Positions 18,853-26,740 of a stretch of DNA of 64,000 nucleotides are shown piece after piece (position 1 is the stretch's first letter; every line of letters starts with the position of its first letter). The position numbers were made by a program, and so were the translations under genes. The stretch is taken from positions 186,001 through 250,000 of the forward strand of contig WOUR01000008.1 of the NCBI GenBank assembly GCA_009772935.1, written 5' to 3'. Source of the stretch: Rhodospirillaceae bacterium (lineage in GTDB: Bacteria > Pseudomonadota > Alphaproteobacteria > Reyranellales > Reyranellaceae). The notes under the pieces were generated by a model that had not been told where the DNA came from, made no database searches, and was given only the letters and a program-made list of their open reading frames with translations.

Positions 18853-20345
18853 TCGCGCGATACCGGGCGAACGGGCGCACGATTGCCCGGCAACAGGGGC
18901 GTTCCTCGCAGCACACCATGGAACTGCGAAAGCGGTTCACCGATGTGGAGGCCCCGCTCGAGCCAGAATTCGCGGATCGTGTCCTCGTGCTTGCCGCCCC
19001 TTTTCTTGATCACAGACAGTGCGCGGCGGACCGAGCCTTCCGCCTCGAAGAAGCGCAGCAGGATCACGGCGTCGGCCAGATAGGTGACATCCACCGGTGA
19101 CTTCATTTCGCCGATGATGCCCTGCTGGGCCATCGTGACGAAGGTCGAGACGCCAGTGCGATTGAGGTACTGGATCAACTCGTGCATGTGCAGGACGAGT
19201 GAGTTCTCCTGCGGCATGGCGGCCTGATAGCCGTTCAGGCTGTCGATCACGACGGTCTTCATCGCAGGATCGTCCGCGACAAGCCTGACGTTGTGAGCGA
19301 ATTCGCCCGGCGACAATTCGGCCGCATCGAGTTGCATCACCTTCAGCCGCCCGGTCGCCTCCATTGCGCGGAAATCAAATCCCAGCGGCGCGGCCCGATC
19401 GAACAGGAGACCGATCTCCTCATCGAAAACGAACATCGAGGCCTTGTCGCCCTTGCGAATGGCTTCCGCCACGAACTGCCAGGCGAGGGTCGTCTTCCCG
19501 GAACCGGCGGGTCCAACCAGCAATGTACTCGAACCCTGCTCGATACCGCCGCCCAGCAGGCCGTCGAAGGCCGGCAGGCCGGTTCCGATCCGCCCGCGGT
19601 CGAAATCTCGACGGTGTTCGGCAGCGACGAGCCGCGGGAACACCTCGGCGCCGCCGGCGCGAATGACGAAGTCGTGGTAGCCGCCACGGAACCCCTGCGC
19701 GCGATACTTGACGATCCTTAGCCGCCGCCGCTCGGCACCGTAATCCGGGGTCAGCTCCTCCAGGCGAATGACGCCGTGTGCGACGCTGTGCACCGTCTTG
19801 TCGAGCACATCCGTGGTGAGGTCGTCGAGCATCAGAACGGTGGCGCCGTGGCGCGCGAAGTAGTGCTTCAACGCGAGTATCTGGCGACGGTACCGCAATG
19901 AACCCTGCGCCAGCAGCCGGATCTCAGACAGGGAATCGAGGACGATCCGCTGCGCCTTGCTGCGTTCGACGGCTTGGAAGATGAGCCTCACCGTCTCGCC
20001 AAGCTCGAGATCGGAAGAATAGAGCAGGCTCTGCTGCTGATCGGCATCCAGCAGGCTTTCCGGCGGCACGACCTCGAAAATCTCGATCCGGTCGTCATCG
20101 AGCTCCCATCCGTGTGCCTCGGCAGTGTGGCGAAGTTCATTGGCCGTCTCGGAGAGCGTCACGTACAGGCCGCGCTGGCCCGCCCCCGCTCCTTCCAGCA
20201 GAAATCGCAAGGCCATGGTGGTCTTCCCGGTGCCCGGGCTTCCCTCCAGCAGGAAGACGCGACCGGTCGCCAAGCCGCCCAGAAGTATATCGTCGAGACC
20301 CGGTACGCCCGTCCGGTCCTTGGATGTCCCCGTCCTGGCGTCCAT
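18849..20345 (-). CDS. KaiC-like double-domain RecA-fold ATPase
   Basis: The 498-residue protein has two KaiC domains. The first Walker A (GSPGTGKT) lies at residues 35-42 with RIVLDS as Walker B near 133; the second Walker A (GPAGSGKT) is at 278-285 with VVIDS near 365. The cyanobacterial autophosphorylation pair Ser431/Thr432 aligns with Thr421 and Tyr422 here, so classical two-site cycling is not assured. No kaiA or kaiB is nearby. The start at 20345 is chosen over 20366 because AGGAGAGGG precedes it. It is first gene of an operon with the hybrid kinase and lies behind an exact EcfG-type promoter, suggesting a stress or energy-state signalling module. Confidence 0.93.
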   Translation of the reverse strand: MDARTGTSKDRTGVPGLDDILLGGLATGRVFLLEGSPGTGKTTMALRFLLEGAGAGQRGLYVTLSETANELRHTAEAHGWELDDDRIEIFEVVPPESLLDADQQQSLLYSSDLELGETVRLIFQAVERSKAQRIVLDSLSEIRLLAQGSLRYRRQILALKHYFARHGATVLMLDDLTTDVLDKTVHSVAHGVIRLEELTPDYGAERRRLRIVKYRAQGFRGGYHDFVIRAGGAEVFPRLVAAEHRRDFDRGRIGTGLPAFDGLLGGGIEQGSSTLLVGPAGSGKTTLAWQFVAEAIRKGDKASMFVFDEEIGLLFDRAAPLGFDFRAMEATGRLKVMQLDAAELSPGEFAHNVRLVADDPAMKTVVIDSLNGYQAAMPQENSLVLHMHELIQYLNRTGVSTFVTMAQQGIIGEMKSPVDVTYLADAVILLRFFEAEGSVRRALSVIKKRGGKHEDTIREFWLERGLHIGEPLSQFHGVLRGTPLLPGNRAPVRPVSRE

Positions 20346-20416
20346 GGTCCCTCTCCTGGTCTCCACCTGCCTGCCGCTGGATTGCCTGCCCGCGAACAGG
20401 CGAAGGCGACCTTCAC

Positions 20417-20442
20417 AACGACGAAAAGAGGCGAGAAGTTCC
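20417..20442 (-). promoter_or_regulatory. EcfG-type general-stress promoter of the kaiC-kinase operon
   Basis: On the reverse strand GGAAC (20442-20438) and CGTT (20420-20417) are separated by 17 bp, an exact consensus match. The predicted leader to the ATG at 20345 is about 65 nt. Confidence 0.65.
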
Positions 20443-20456
20443 GGGTTTCGACCCGG
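20441..20456 (-). terminator. Hairpin immediately after recQ
   Basis: CCGGGT-TTCG-ACCCGG is a perfect 6-bp stem with a 4-nt loop, directly abutting the recQ stop at 20457. There is no clean U-run after it on the reverse strand, so it may be a Rho-assisted 3' end. Its distal arm overlaps the -35 box of the kaiC promoter by two bases. Confidence 0.4.
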
Positions 20457-22274
20457 TCAGGGGCGGCGTGGCTCGATCGCGGCCAGGAATTCGGCCCCGT
20501 AGCGTTCGAGCTTGGCATCGCCGATCCCGTGGATTTCGCGCATGGCGGCCAGGGTCGAGGGTCGGTGGGTGGCCAACTCGACCAGGGTGCGGTCGGAGAA
20601 GACGACATAGGCGGGCACGTTCTGCGCCCTCGCCAGCCGGGTCCGCAGCGAGCGCAGCGAATCGAGCAGTTCGCTGTCGGCATCACCCACGATCGGCGGC
20701 GCCGTGGCCCGCCCGCGACGCTCGCCCTTGGATGTCACCGACGACACGATCTTGCGCAGCTCGACCTTCTGCTTGCCCTTCAGGACGGCCCAGCCCTCGT
20801 CGGTGACCCACCAGCGGCCGTGCTCCATCAGGTCCTGGGCGATCAAGCCGACGGCCGAAAGCTGTCGGAAGATCGAACGCCAGTCCGCCGCCTTGCGGTT
20901 CTTGCCGACGCCAAAGGTCGGCAACCGGTCATGATTGAACTTCGACACGTTGTCGGTGAGGTCGCCGGTCAGAATGGCGACGAGATGCTCCATGCCGAAG
21001 CGCTCGCCGGTGCGCACGATGGCGGACATCGCCTTCTGGGCATCGACGGTCGCGTCGAACAGTTCGACGCCCTCGACACAGAGGTCGCAGTTGCCGCAGG
21101 GCTCCGATGCCTCTCCGAAATAGGCAAGCAGGGTCTGGCGGCGGCAACGCGGCGCCTCGGCGAGCGCCAGCAGCGCACCCAGCCGCTGGCGCTCGATGCG
21201 TTTGCGCTCGTCGGAGGAATCGCTCTGCTCGATCTGCAGGCGTCGCAGCTGCATGTCGCCCAGCCCGTAGAGCGTGAGCGTATCGGCCGGCAGACCGTCG
21301 CGGCCGGCGCGGCCGATCTCCTGATAGTAGGCCTCGACGTTGGACGGCAGGTCGGCATGGCAGACGAAGCGCACGTCGGGCTTGTCGATACCCATGCCGA
21401 AGGCGACGGTGGCCGTCATCACCAGACCGTCCTCCTGCTGGAAGGCGTCCTGGTTGTGATCGCGAACCGACTTCTCGAGGCCGGCATGATACGGCCGGGC
21501 GTTGATCCCCGCGCCCTTGAGCGTCTCGGCCAGCTCCTCGACCTTGCGGCGCGACGAGCAGTAGACGATGCCGCTTTCGCCGGGATGCGCTTGCACGAAC
21601 GACAGGACCTGGCGTGTCGAACGCTCCTTGGGCTTGAACGCCAGCCGGAGGTTGGGCCGGTCGAAGCTGCGCACGAAGACGCGCGGCTCCGCGGCGAACA
21701 GCTTCTCGACGATGTCGCCCCGCGTCGGCGCGTCGGCGGTAGCGGTGAAGGCCAGGGTCTGCAGACGGCCGCCGATCTGGCGCGCAAGGGTGCCCAGCGT
21801 CAGATACTCGGGACGAAAATCATGGCCCCATTGCGAGACGCAGTGCGCCTCGTCGATGGCCATCATCGTGACCTGCGCCTCGGCCAGCATCTCGACCGTG
21901 TCGGGCCGCGCCAGGCGCTCCGGCGCGACATAGAGCAGGCGTAGTTCGCGGCGCCACAGGAGGCCCATCACCCGCGCATTCTCGGCCGGCTCGTTGCTAG
22001 AGTTGAGGCTGCCGGCCGCCACGCCGGCGGCGGTCAGCGCCTGGACCTGGTCGCGCATCAGCGCGATCAGCGGCGACACGACCAGGGTGAGGCCGGGGCG
22101 GGCAATGGCGGGAAGCTGGAAACAGAGCGACTTGCCACTGCCGGTCGGCATGACGGCCAGGACGTTCTCGCCGGCCAGCACGGCGCGCACGATCTCCTCC
22201 TGGCCGGGTCGGAAAGCGTTGAATCCAAAGACGGAATGCAGCAGCGCGCGGGCGTGGGAGAGGGGTTCATCCAT
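20457..22274 (-). CDS. recQ: ATP-dependent DNA helicase RecQ
   Basis: The 605-residue 3'-5' helicase acts in recombination and fork repair. Motif 0 (FRPGQEEIV) is near residue 21, Walker A TGSGKS at 44-49, the DEAH box in IDEAHCVSQWGHDF, and motif VI in QEIGRAGRDG. The zinc-binding cysteines appear in RCRRQTLLAYFGEASEPCGNCDLC. A winged helix and a C-terminal HRDC domain (DRTLVELATHRP, IHGIGDAKLERYG) complete the full RecQ architecture. The frame extends 33 codons upstream, but residues before MDEPLS do not resemble RecQ. It is divergent from the DUF3309 gene. Confidence 0.96.
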   Translation of the reverse strand: MDEPLSHARALLHSVFGFNAFRPGQEEIVRAVLAGENVLAVMPTGSGKSLCFQLPAIARPGLTLVVSPLIALMRDQVQALTAAGVAAGSLNSSNEPAENARVMGLLWRRELRLLYVAPERLARPDTVEMLAEAQVTMMAIDEAHCVSQWGHDFRPEYLTLGTLARQIGGRLQTLAFTATADAPTRGDIVEKLFAAEPRVFVRSFDRPNLRLAFKPKERSTRQVLSFVQAHPGESGIVYCSSRRKVEELAETLKGAGINARPYHAGLEKSVRDHNQDAFQQEDGLVMTATVAFGMGIDKPDVRFVCHADLPSNVEAYYQEIGRAGRDGLPADTLTLYGLGDMQLRRLQIEQSDSSDERKRIERQRLGALLALAEAPRCRRQTLLAYFGEASEPCGNCDLCVEGVELFDATVDAQKAMSAIVRTGERFGMEHLVAILTGDLTDNVSKFNHDRLPTFGVGKNRKAADWRSIFRQLSAVGLIAQDLMEHGRWWVTDEGWAVLKGKQKVELRKIVSSVTSKGERRGRATAPPIVGDADSELLDSLRSLRTRLARAQNVPAYVVFSDRTLVELATHRPSTLAAMREIHGIGDAKLERYGAEFLAAIEPRRP

Positions 22275-22381
22275 CGTCGGCTGCAAACTACCCCTGCAGG
22301 CCCGCCTGCGACCATGTGGAACGCCGTCGCTGGGGAGAGTTCTGCCGGCGGTTCCGTACCGGATAAAGACCATTCAGAGGC

Positions 22382-22406
22382 GGAACCCGCACCCCCTGTG
22401 CTCGTT
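22382..22406 (+). promoter_or_regulatory. EcfG-type general-stress promoter of the DUF3309 gene
   Basis: GGAAC (22382-22386) and CGTT (22403-22406) are 16 bp apart, an exact match to the consensus. The predicted start near 22412 leaves about 20 nt of leader containing the GAGGGG ribosome site. Confidence 0.65.
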
Positions 22407-22432
22407 CATCTGCCAGACAAGAGGGGATACGC

Positions 22433-22642
22433 ATGCTGGGATTGAGCCTTGCCGTCCTGCTGGCGGCGGCGGGCATCATGGCCTTCCCGTGCTGGCGGCA
22501 CAGCGCGGGGTGGGGCTACGGGCCGAGTGCGGTGGCTGGCGGACTTCTGGTCCTCGTCGCGGCGGTGACCGTCGGGGACCGCATTGCCCTCAGTTCCTCC
22601 CAGCAGACCGCGCCGGTACGTGTTGGCATCCACCGCGTCTGA
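22433..22642 (+). CDS. DUF3309 family small membrane protein
   Basis: The 69-residue protein has two hydrophobic helices, about residues 3-18 and 34-50. They are separated by a HSAGWGYGPS turn that matches the WGYGPS signature of DUF3309 proteins. Function is unknown. It is unusual in carrying a polar C-terminal tail of about 18 residues. GAGGGG at 22421-22426 is the ribosome site. An exact EcfG-type promoter upstream predicts general-stress induction. Confidence 0.8.
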   Translation: MLGLSLAVLLAAAGIMAFPCWRHSAGWGYGPSAVAGGLLVLVAAVTVGDRIALSSSQQTAPVRVGIHRV

Positions 22643-22665
22643 ACAGGGGACTATTCGAACGCGTT
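22640..22665 (+). promoter_or_regulatory. Candidate EcfG-type promoter of the small secreted protein
   Basis: TGAAC (22640-22644) and CGTT (22662-22665) are 17 bp apart. This differs from the EcfG consensus by one base in the -35 box and overlaps the stop of the DUF3309 gene. Confidence 0.4.
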
Positions 22666-22706
22666 TTGCTATCGCTCTCCCCGAGATCATCAAGGGAGAT
22701 CGATCA

Positions 22707-23060
22707 ATGCTACGCTTCGCCACTTTGGCCGCCCTCTTCGTCGCCGCTTCGGCCGGCTCCGCCCTGGCGCTCGACTGTCCCAAGCCGCAGCCGACGGCGA
22801 AGCCCGGAATCCTGAAGGAAACGCCGGCCCAGATGGCGGCCGTCGGCAAGCAACTTGCCGGCGGCGACACGTTCAACGCCATCGCCTCGGCGACGGCCGA
22901 TCTCCGCATCCGCTATCCCGGCATCGAGAGCGCCGAGGTGGTGAATTATCTCGTCACCGCCTACTGCCCGGCCGTGGCGGCCGACAGCAAGCTGAGCGAA
23001 GCGCAGAAGAAGTCGGCCGTCGACGGCTTCGCCGCCCAAGTCATGCGCCAGGTCTACTAG
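22707..23060 (+). CDS. Small secreted protein of unknown function
   Basis: The 117-residue product has a clear Sec signal peptide, hydrophobic from residues 5 to 17 with a likely cut after SALA (residue 21). The mature part of about 96 residues has two cysteines (in LDCPKP and AYCPAV) that could form a disulfide. AAGGGAG at 22692-22698 sets the start. No family was recognised. It sits 64 bp after the DUF3309 gene behind a possible stress promoter, so a periplasmic envelope-stress role is a guess. Confidence 0.75.
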   Translation: MLRFATLAALFVAASAGSALALDCPKPQPTAKPGILKETPAQMAAVGKQLAGGDTFNAIASATADLRIRYPGIESAEVVNYLVTAYCPAVAADSKLSEAQKKSAVDGFAAQVMRQVY

Positions 23061-23081
23061 GCTGAGCCAAGCTCAGCCCAC

Positions 23082-23855
23082 CTAATGGCGGGCCGCCTGC
23101 CCGCCATCGAGGGTCACCACCACGCCGCTGATGTAGCTGGCGCGGTTCGAGGCGAGGAACACGGCGAGGTCGGCGACCTCGTCGGGCTCGGCGGCGCGGC
23201 CGAACGGCAGGTGCGTGGTGAGTTCGGGCCACCGCTCGGGATCACCGAACTTCTGTTCGGCCACATTCCGCAGCCGCGTCAGCATGCGGTCGGTGCGGGT
23301 GGCCGGCGGGTTGATCCCCACCACGCGCACGCCGTGATCGACGCTCTTCGACCCCACCGCGCGGGTGAAGGCCATGATACCCGCATTGCCCATCGTGCCG
23401 GCGACGTAGTCGTAATTGAAGCTCTCGCCGGCGAGGCCGATCACGTTCACGACCACGCCGGCCTTGCGCGCGTACATCTTCTCGAGCATGGCCCGCGTGG
23501 CGTTGATGTAGCCGAATACCTTGAGATCCCAGGCCTCACGCCACTTCGGCTCAGTCATCCCGAAGATGTCGCCCTGCGGGATGGCACCGGCATTGTTCAC
23601 CAGGATGTCGGCATGGCCGACCGCTTCGACGATCCGGCGTGCGGTGTCGCCATTCGAGAAATCGGCGGGGTGGATCTCGACCGGCACATTGTGGCGGGCG
23701 CGGATCTTTTCTCGTGCGGCTTCCAGCGACTCCTGCGAACGCGAGGCGATGTGCACCGTGCAGCCCTCGGCCGCGAAGCCCATGGCGCAGGCGAAACCGA
23801 TGCCGCGGCTGCCGCCGGTGATCAGCACGGTCTTGCCGGAAAGCTTCAGGTCCAT
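23082..23855 (-). CDS. SDR family protein lacking the canonical catalytic Ser and Lys
   Basis: In the 257-residue Rossmann protein the cofactor motif TGGSRGIG (residues 14-21) and the NNAGA motif near 87 are normal. The active site is not: the usual N-x-S-S segment reads NVIGLAG and the YxxxK motif reads YVAGT, so both Ser and Lys are replaced while the Tyr remains. The conserved-looking TMGNAGIMAFTRAVG segment suggests a distinct subfamily rather than a decayed copy. It may reduce a substrate by another mechanism or only bind nucleotide. The upstream gap holds a 9-bp tandem repeat. Confidence 0.82.
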   Translation of the reverse strand: MDLKLSGKTVLITGGSRGIGFACAMGFAAEGCTVHIASRSQESLEAAREKIRARHNVPVEIHPADFSNGDTARRIVEAVGHADILVNNAGAIPQGDIFGMTEPKWREAWDLKVFGYINATRAMLEKMYARKAGVVVNVIGLAGESFNYDYVAGTMGNAGIMAFTRAVGSKSVDHGVRVVGINPPATRTDRMLTRLRNVAEQKFGDPERWPELTTHLPFGRAAEPDEVADLAVFLASNRASYISGVVVTLDGGQAARH

Positions 23856-23965
23856 TGGTCGTTTCCCCCCTTGGCACGCTGTTGAAACGGGTATCTGCAG
23901 GCGCCGGCAAGAAACATTGGCCCGTAGCGGTACCAGGATACCTGCCTCGGGGATGCGACTCCCGC

Positions 23966-24004
23966 TTCGTTTGATTCGTTTAATTCGTTTGTTTCGTTTA
24001 TTCG
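23966..24004. repeat. 9-bp tandem repeat TTCGTTTNN upstream of the SDR gene
   Basis: About 4.5 tandem units lie in an otherwise GC-rich gap: TTCGTTTGA, TTCGTTTAA, TTCGTTTGT, TTCGTTTA and a terminal TTCG. Seen from the SDR gene (reverse strand) this is an array of AAACGAA motifs about 110-150 bp before the ATG. It could be a regulator-binding array or simple slippage. Confidence 0.7.
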
Positions 24005-24031
24005 CCGGGATGCGGCGCTTTCAACCGCCCA

Positions 24032-24922
24032 TTATAGCCGGTAAACGCTGGCGATGGCAGCGCGCCCGTCCTCGGTCTTGACCCGTCCATCCTTCACCAT
24101 CTGGACGAGATGCGCCAGCATCGAGCGCCCGGCCGCCGGATGCAGATGGAGAGGGGTGTCGGCATAGTTCTTCGCCACCATCTGCGGGATGGTCTGCGGA
24201 CCATCCTTCAGGCGCGCGATGATCTGTGCCTCGCGGCCCAGCCGATGATCGATATAGGCCTGCACGAACGGGTTGGGATCGCGGATCTCGGCGCCGTGCG
24301 TCGGGATGTAGAGGCTCTCGTCGCGCGGCAGCAGCTTGCGCAGCGAGGCGAAGTAGTCGGCCATGTTGCCGTCGGGCGGCGAGATCACCGCCGTCGACCA
24401 ACCCATGACGTGATCGCCCGACAGCAGCGCCTTGTCTTCCTTCACCGCGAAGCAGAGATGGTTGGAGATGTGGCCGGGCGTATGAACGGCCTCGACGTTC
24501 CAGCCATCGCCCTGGATCACGTCGCCGTCGTTCAGCTTCACGTCGGGCGCGAAGGAGAAATCGCCCTCCTGCTCGGCAGTCACGCCTTCGGGCGTCGGAT
24601 GCGGCCCGTAGCTGTAGACCTTCGCGCCGGTCGCCCTGGCCAGCGCCGGCGTCGCCGGCACATGGTCGACATGGGTGTGCGTCACCAGGATGTGCGTCAC
24701 CGTCTCGCCGCGCACGGCGTGCAGCACGGCGTCGATATGCTCCTGCTGGTCGGGCCCGGGATCGACGACCGCGACATTGCCGTGGCCGATGATGTAGGTG
24801 CCCGTCCCCTTGAACGTGAAGGGATTCGGGTTGTTGGCGACGACCCGCCGGATCAGCGGCGTCACTTCCATCGCCGTGCCGTAGTCGAACTTGAAGTCCC
24901 TGATGAACGGAATGCCGGGCAT
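24032..24922 (-). CDS. Metallo-beta-lactamase-fold hydrolase
   Basis: The 296-residue enzyme has the zinc motif THTHVDH (His82, His84, Asp86, His87) and the second-shell ligands in TPGHISNH and LSGDHVMGW. A C-terminal helical extension (residues about 215-296) resembles the LACTB2-like group of thioesterase or nuclease-related members. The substrate is not readable. The frame begins at an earlier codon (24988), but GAGGG followed by 5 nt favours the ATG at 24922, directly after the upstream stop; a third choice is 24934. It is translationally linked to the beta-propeller gene. Confidence 0.85.
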   Translation of the reverse strand: MPGIPFIRDFKFDYGTAMEVTPLIRRVVANNPNPFTFKGTGTYIIGHGNVAVVDPGPDQQEHIDAVLHAVRGETVTHILVTHTHVDHVPATPALARATGAKVYSYGPHPTPEGVTAEQEGDFSFAPDVKLNDGDVIQGDGWNVEAVHTPGHISNHLCFAVKEDKALLSGDHVMGWSTAVISPPDGNMADYFASLRKLLPRDESLYIPTHGAEIRDPNPFVQAYIDHRLGREAQIIARLKDGPQTIPQMVAKNYADTPLHLHPAAGRSMLAHLVQMVKDGRVKTEDGRAAIASVYRL

Positions 24923-24923
24923 T

Positions 24924-26615
24924 TCAACCCTCATTGGAGCGCGCCACTCCAGTGGCGCTGAGCGAGTTCCGGATGTCGGCGCTGACATAGACGATGCCGG
25001 TGCGGCCGACCGCGACGCCGGTCGGCACCAGGGCCGGCGGTCCGCCGGGGAACGGCGCCAGCCCGATGTCGAGATTGGAGGCGATCACCGTCTTTGCACC
25101 GGTTGCGGGATCGATGGCGACGACCCTCTTCTGGCCGACTTCGGCAACATAGAGCCGGCCGTCCGGCCCGAGGTCGATGCCCTCCGGACCGGTGAGATTG
25201 TCGGCCACCACCTTACGCGTGCCCGCGACGACGTCGATCTCCGTGACGACGCCGGCCGAGATCTCGGTGATGTAGATCAGCGGCCCCGCCCCATGCACCA
25301 TGGCCACCGGACCGCGCAGCTCCTTCATGACCGTGCTGCGCTCCTTGCCGTCGGCGCTCACCTTCACGAGGTTGCCGCTCGCCAGCTCGGCCACGTACAT
25401 CGTGCCGTCGGCGAACTCGACCGCATCGACGGGCGCCGCGAATTCGCCCAGCGTCGCCACCAGCTTGCCGGTCTTGCGGTCGACCTTCTCCACGGTGTTG
25501 GAGAACCAGCTCGACAGCAGCACGTTCTTCGGGCCGACCGAGATGCCGATCGGATAAGCGTGCGTCTCGCCATGCACGCGCAGCACGTCCGTCACGTCGC
25601 CGTTGGCGCCGTCGACCGTGCGATAGCTGAACACGTCGGCTACGTGCACCGTGTCCTTGCCGCCTTCGCTGGTGACGGCGAGATCGGTCGGAACGGCAAG
25701 CTTGCCCTCGACGATGGTGCGATGGGCGCCGGTCTGCTTGTCGACCAGGTAGACGCCGTTGTCGGTCATCGAGGTCACGAACAGGCGGCCGCGCGAATCG
25801 AAGGCGAGATTGTCGAGGCCGGGCTTCATCGAGGCGACCAGCTTCTTGGCCTTGCTGGTGAGGCTCACGCTCCAGATGCCGCCGGTCCCGGTGTCGACGA
25901 CATAGACGTTGTCGCGATTCTGCGGATCGATGTTGGCGGCGGCCGGCGTCTTGAAGCCGGACGCAATCACCTCGGAGGCGCCGGTCTCCAGATTCACCTT
26001 CACGATCTCGCCCTTGAACCAGAGCGGGCCGTAGAGGAAGCCGTCGTCCTTGTGGACCTCGAAACCGTTGAGACCGCCCAGTTTCTCGGCGATGCGGCGC
26101 AGCTCGTTGCGCGCTAGCGGCTTGAAGTCGGGCTTGTCGACGTTCCTTATGTCGATCTCATAGAGGGCGTCGCCGAGGAAGACTTCGGAAACGAACAACC
26201 TCCCGTCCTTGCCGAACGCGAGCGAGTTGGGGCCGCTCATGCCATGGGCGACCTCGATGGTCTTGCCGTTCGGTTTGCGGACATAGACCTTGCCGATCAG
26301 GAACGCCGTCCACGCCATCGTGCCGTCGTCGGCAAAGGCGATGTCGTCGGCCATGCCGGTCGGCGGATCGATCACGCGGTCGACCTCGCCCGAATCGACC
26401 TGCACGCGGTAGAGGGTCTGGCCGATCACCGAGCCGGCAAAGAGCTGGTCGTCCTTGTTGAAGGCGAGCCCGTGCACGCCATGGAACCAGGAGCCCGGCA
26501 CCAGGAACTGCTGACTGTATTCCCGGGGCGGCGGCGCTTCGGCCTGCTGCGCCCACGCGCCACTGGTTACGCCGAACGCAAGCACCGCCGACGCGACAAT
26601 GCGGCCCAACCCCAT
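24924..26615 (-). CDS. Secreted SMP-30/NHL-type beta-propeller protein
   Basis: The 563-residue protein starts with a Sec signal peptide (MGLGRIV, then a hydrophobic run ending SGAWA, cut near residue 22). It continues with repeated blades of the form G-x-LFVSEVFLG and G-R-LYVAEVGQ-x-x-VVAIDP, as in SMP-30/gluconolactonase and NHL proteins. It may be a periplasmic lactonase or a binding propeller; the metal ligands were not mapped. GGAGGAAACGGG directly precedes the chosen ATG, and 28 upstream in-frame codons are rejected. It is the first gene of an operon with the metallo-beta-lactamase-fold enzyme, so both may act on the same lactone or ester. Confidence 0.82.
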   Translation of the reverse strand: MGLGRIVASAVLAFGVTSGAWAQQAEAPPPREYSQQFLVPGSWFHGVHGLAFNKDDQLFAGSVIGQTLYRVQVDSGEVDRVIDPPTGMADDIAFADDGTMAWTAFLIGKVYVRKPNGKTIEVAHGMSGPNSLAFGKDGRLFVSEVFLGDALYEIDIRNVDKPDFKPLARNELRRIAEKLGGLNGFEVHKDDGFLYGPLWFKGEIVKVNLETGASEVIASGFKTPAAANIDPQNRDNVYVVDTGTGGIWSVSLTSKAKKLVASMKPGLDNLAFDSRGRLFVTSMTDNGVYLVDKQTGAHRTIVEGKLAVPTDLAVTSEGGKDTVHVADVFSYRTVDGANGDVTDVLRVHGETHAYPIGISVGPKNVLLSSWFSNTVEKVDRKTGKLVATLGEFAAPVDAVEFADGTMYVAELASGNLVKVSADGKERSTVMKELRGPVAMVHGAGPLIYITEISAGVVTEIDVVAGTRKVVADNLTGPEGIDLGPDGRLYVAEVGQKRVVAIDPATGAKTVIASNLDIGLAPFPGGPPALVPTGVAVGRTGIVYVSADIRNSLSATGVARSNEG

Positions 26616-26671
26616 CCCGTTTCCTCCGACCGACCCACTCGCGGCGCGGACTTTAGACCGCGTGGCAGGTT

Positions 26672-26699
26672 TTGTAACGCCGAACCCTTCGGCTACCAT
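26672..26699 (+). promoter_or_regulatory. Possible promoter of the CoA-transferase/racemase gene with hairpin spacer
   Basis: TTGTAA (26672-26677) and TACCAT (26694-26699) are 16 bp apart. The spacer holds a perfect 6-bp stem with 3-nt loop (GCCGAA / TTCGGC, 26679-26693). This is a weak call. Confidence 0.3.
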
Positions 26700-26740
26700 C
26701 AGGGTTCGATAGAAGAACGCTCATTCTGCAGGAGGAAATC

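Noticed and set aside
24891..26117. Forward frame of about 400 codons opposite the beta-propeller gene
   Set aside because: Shadow frame; the reverse strand encodes a clear signal peptide and propeller blades with a strong ribosome site.
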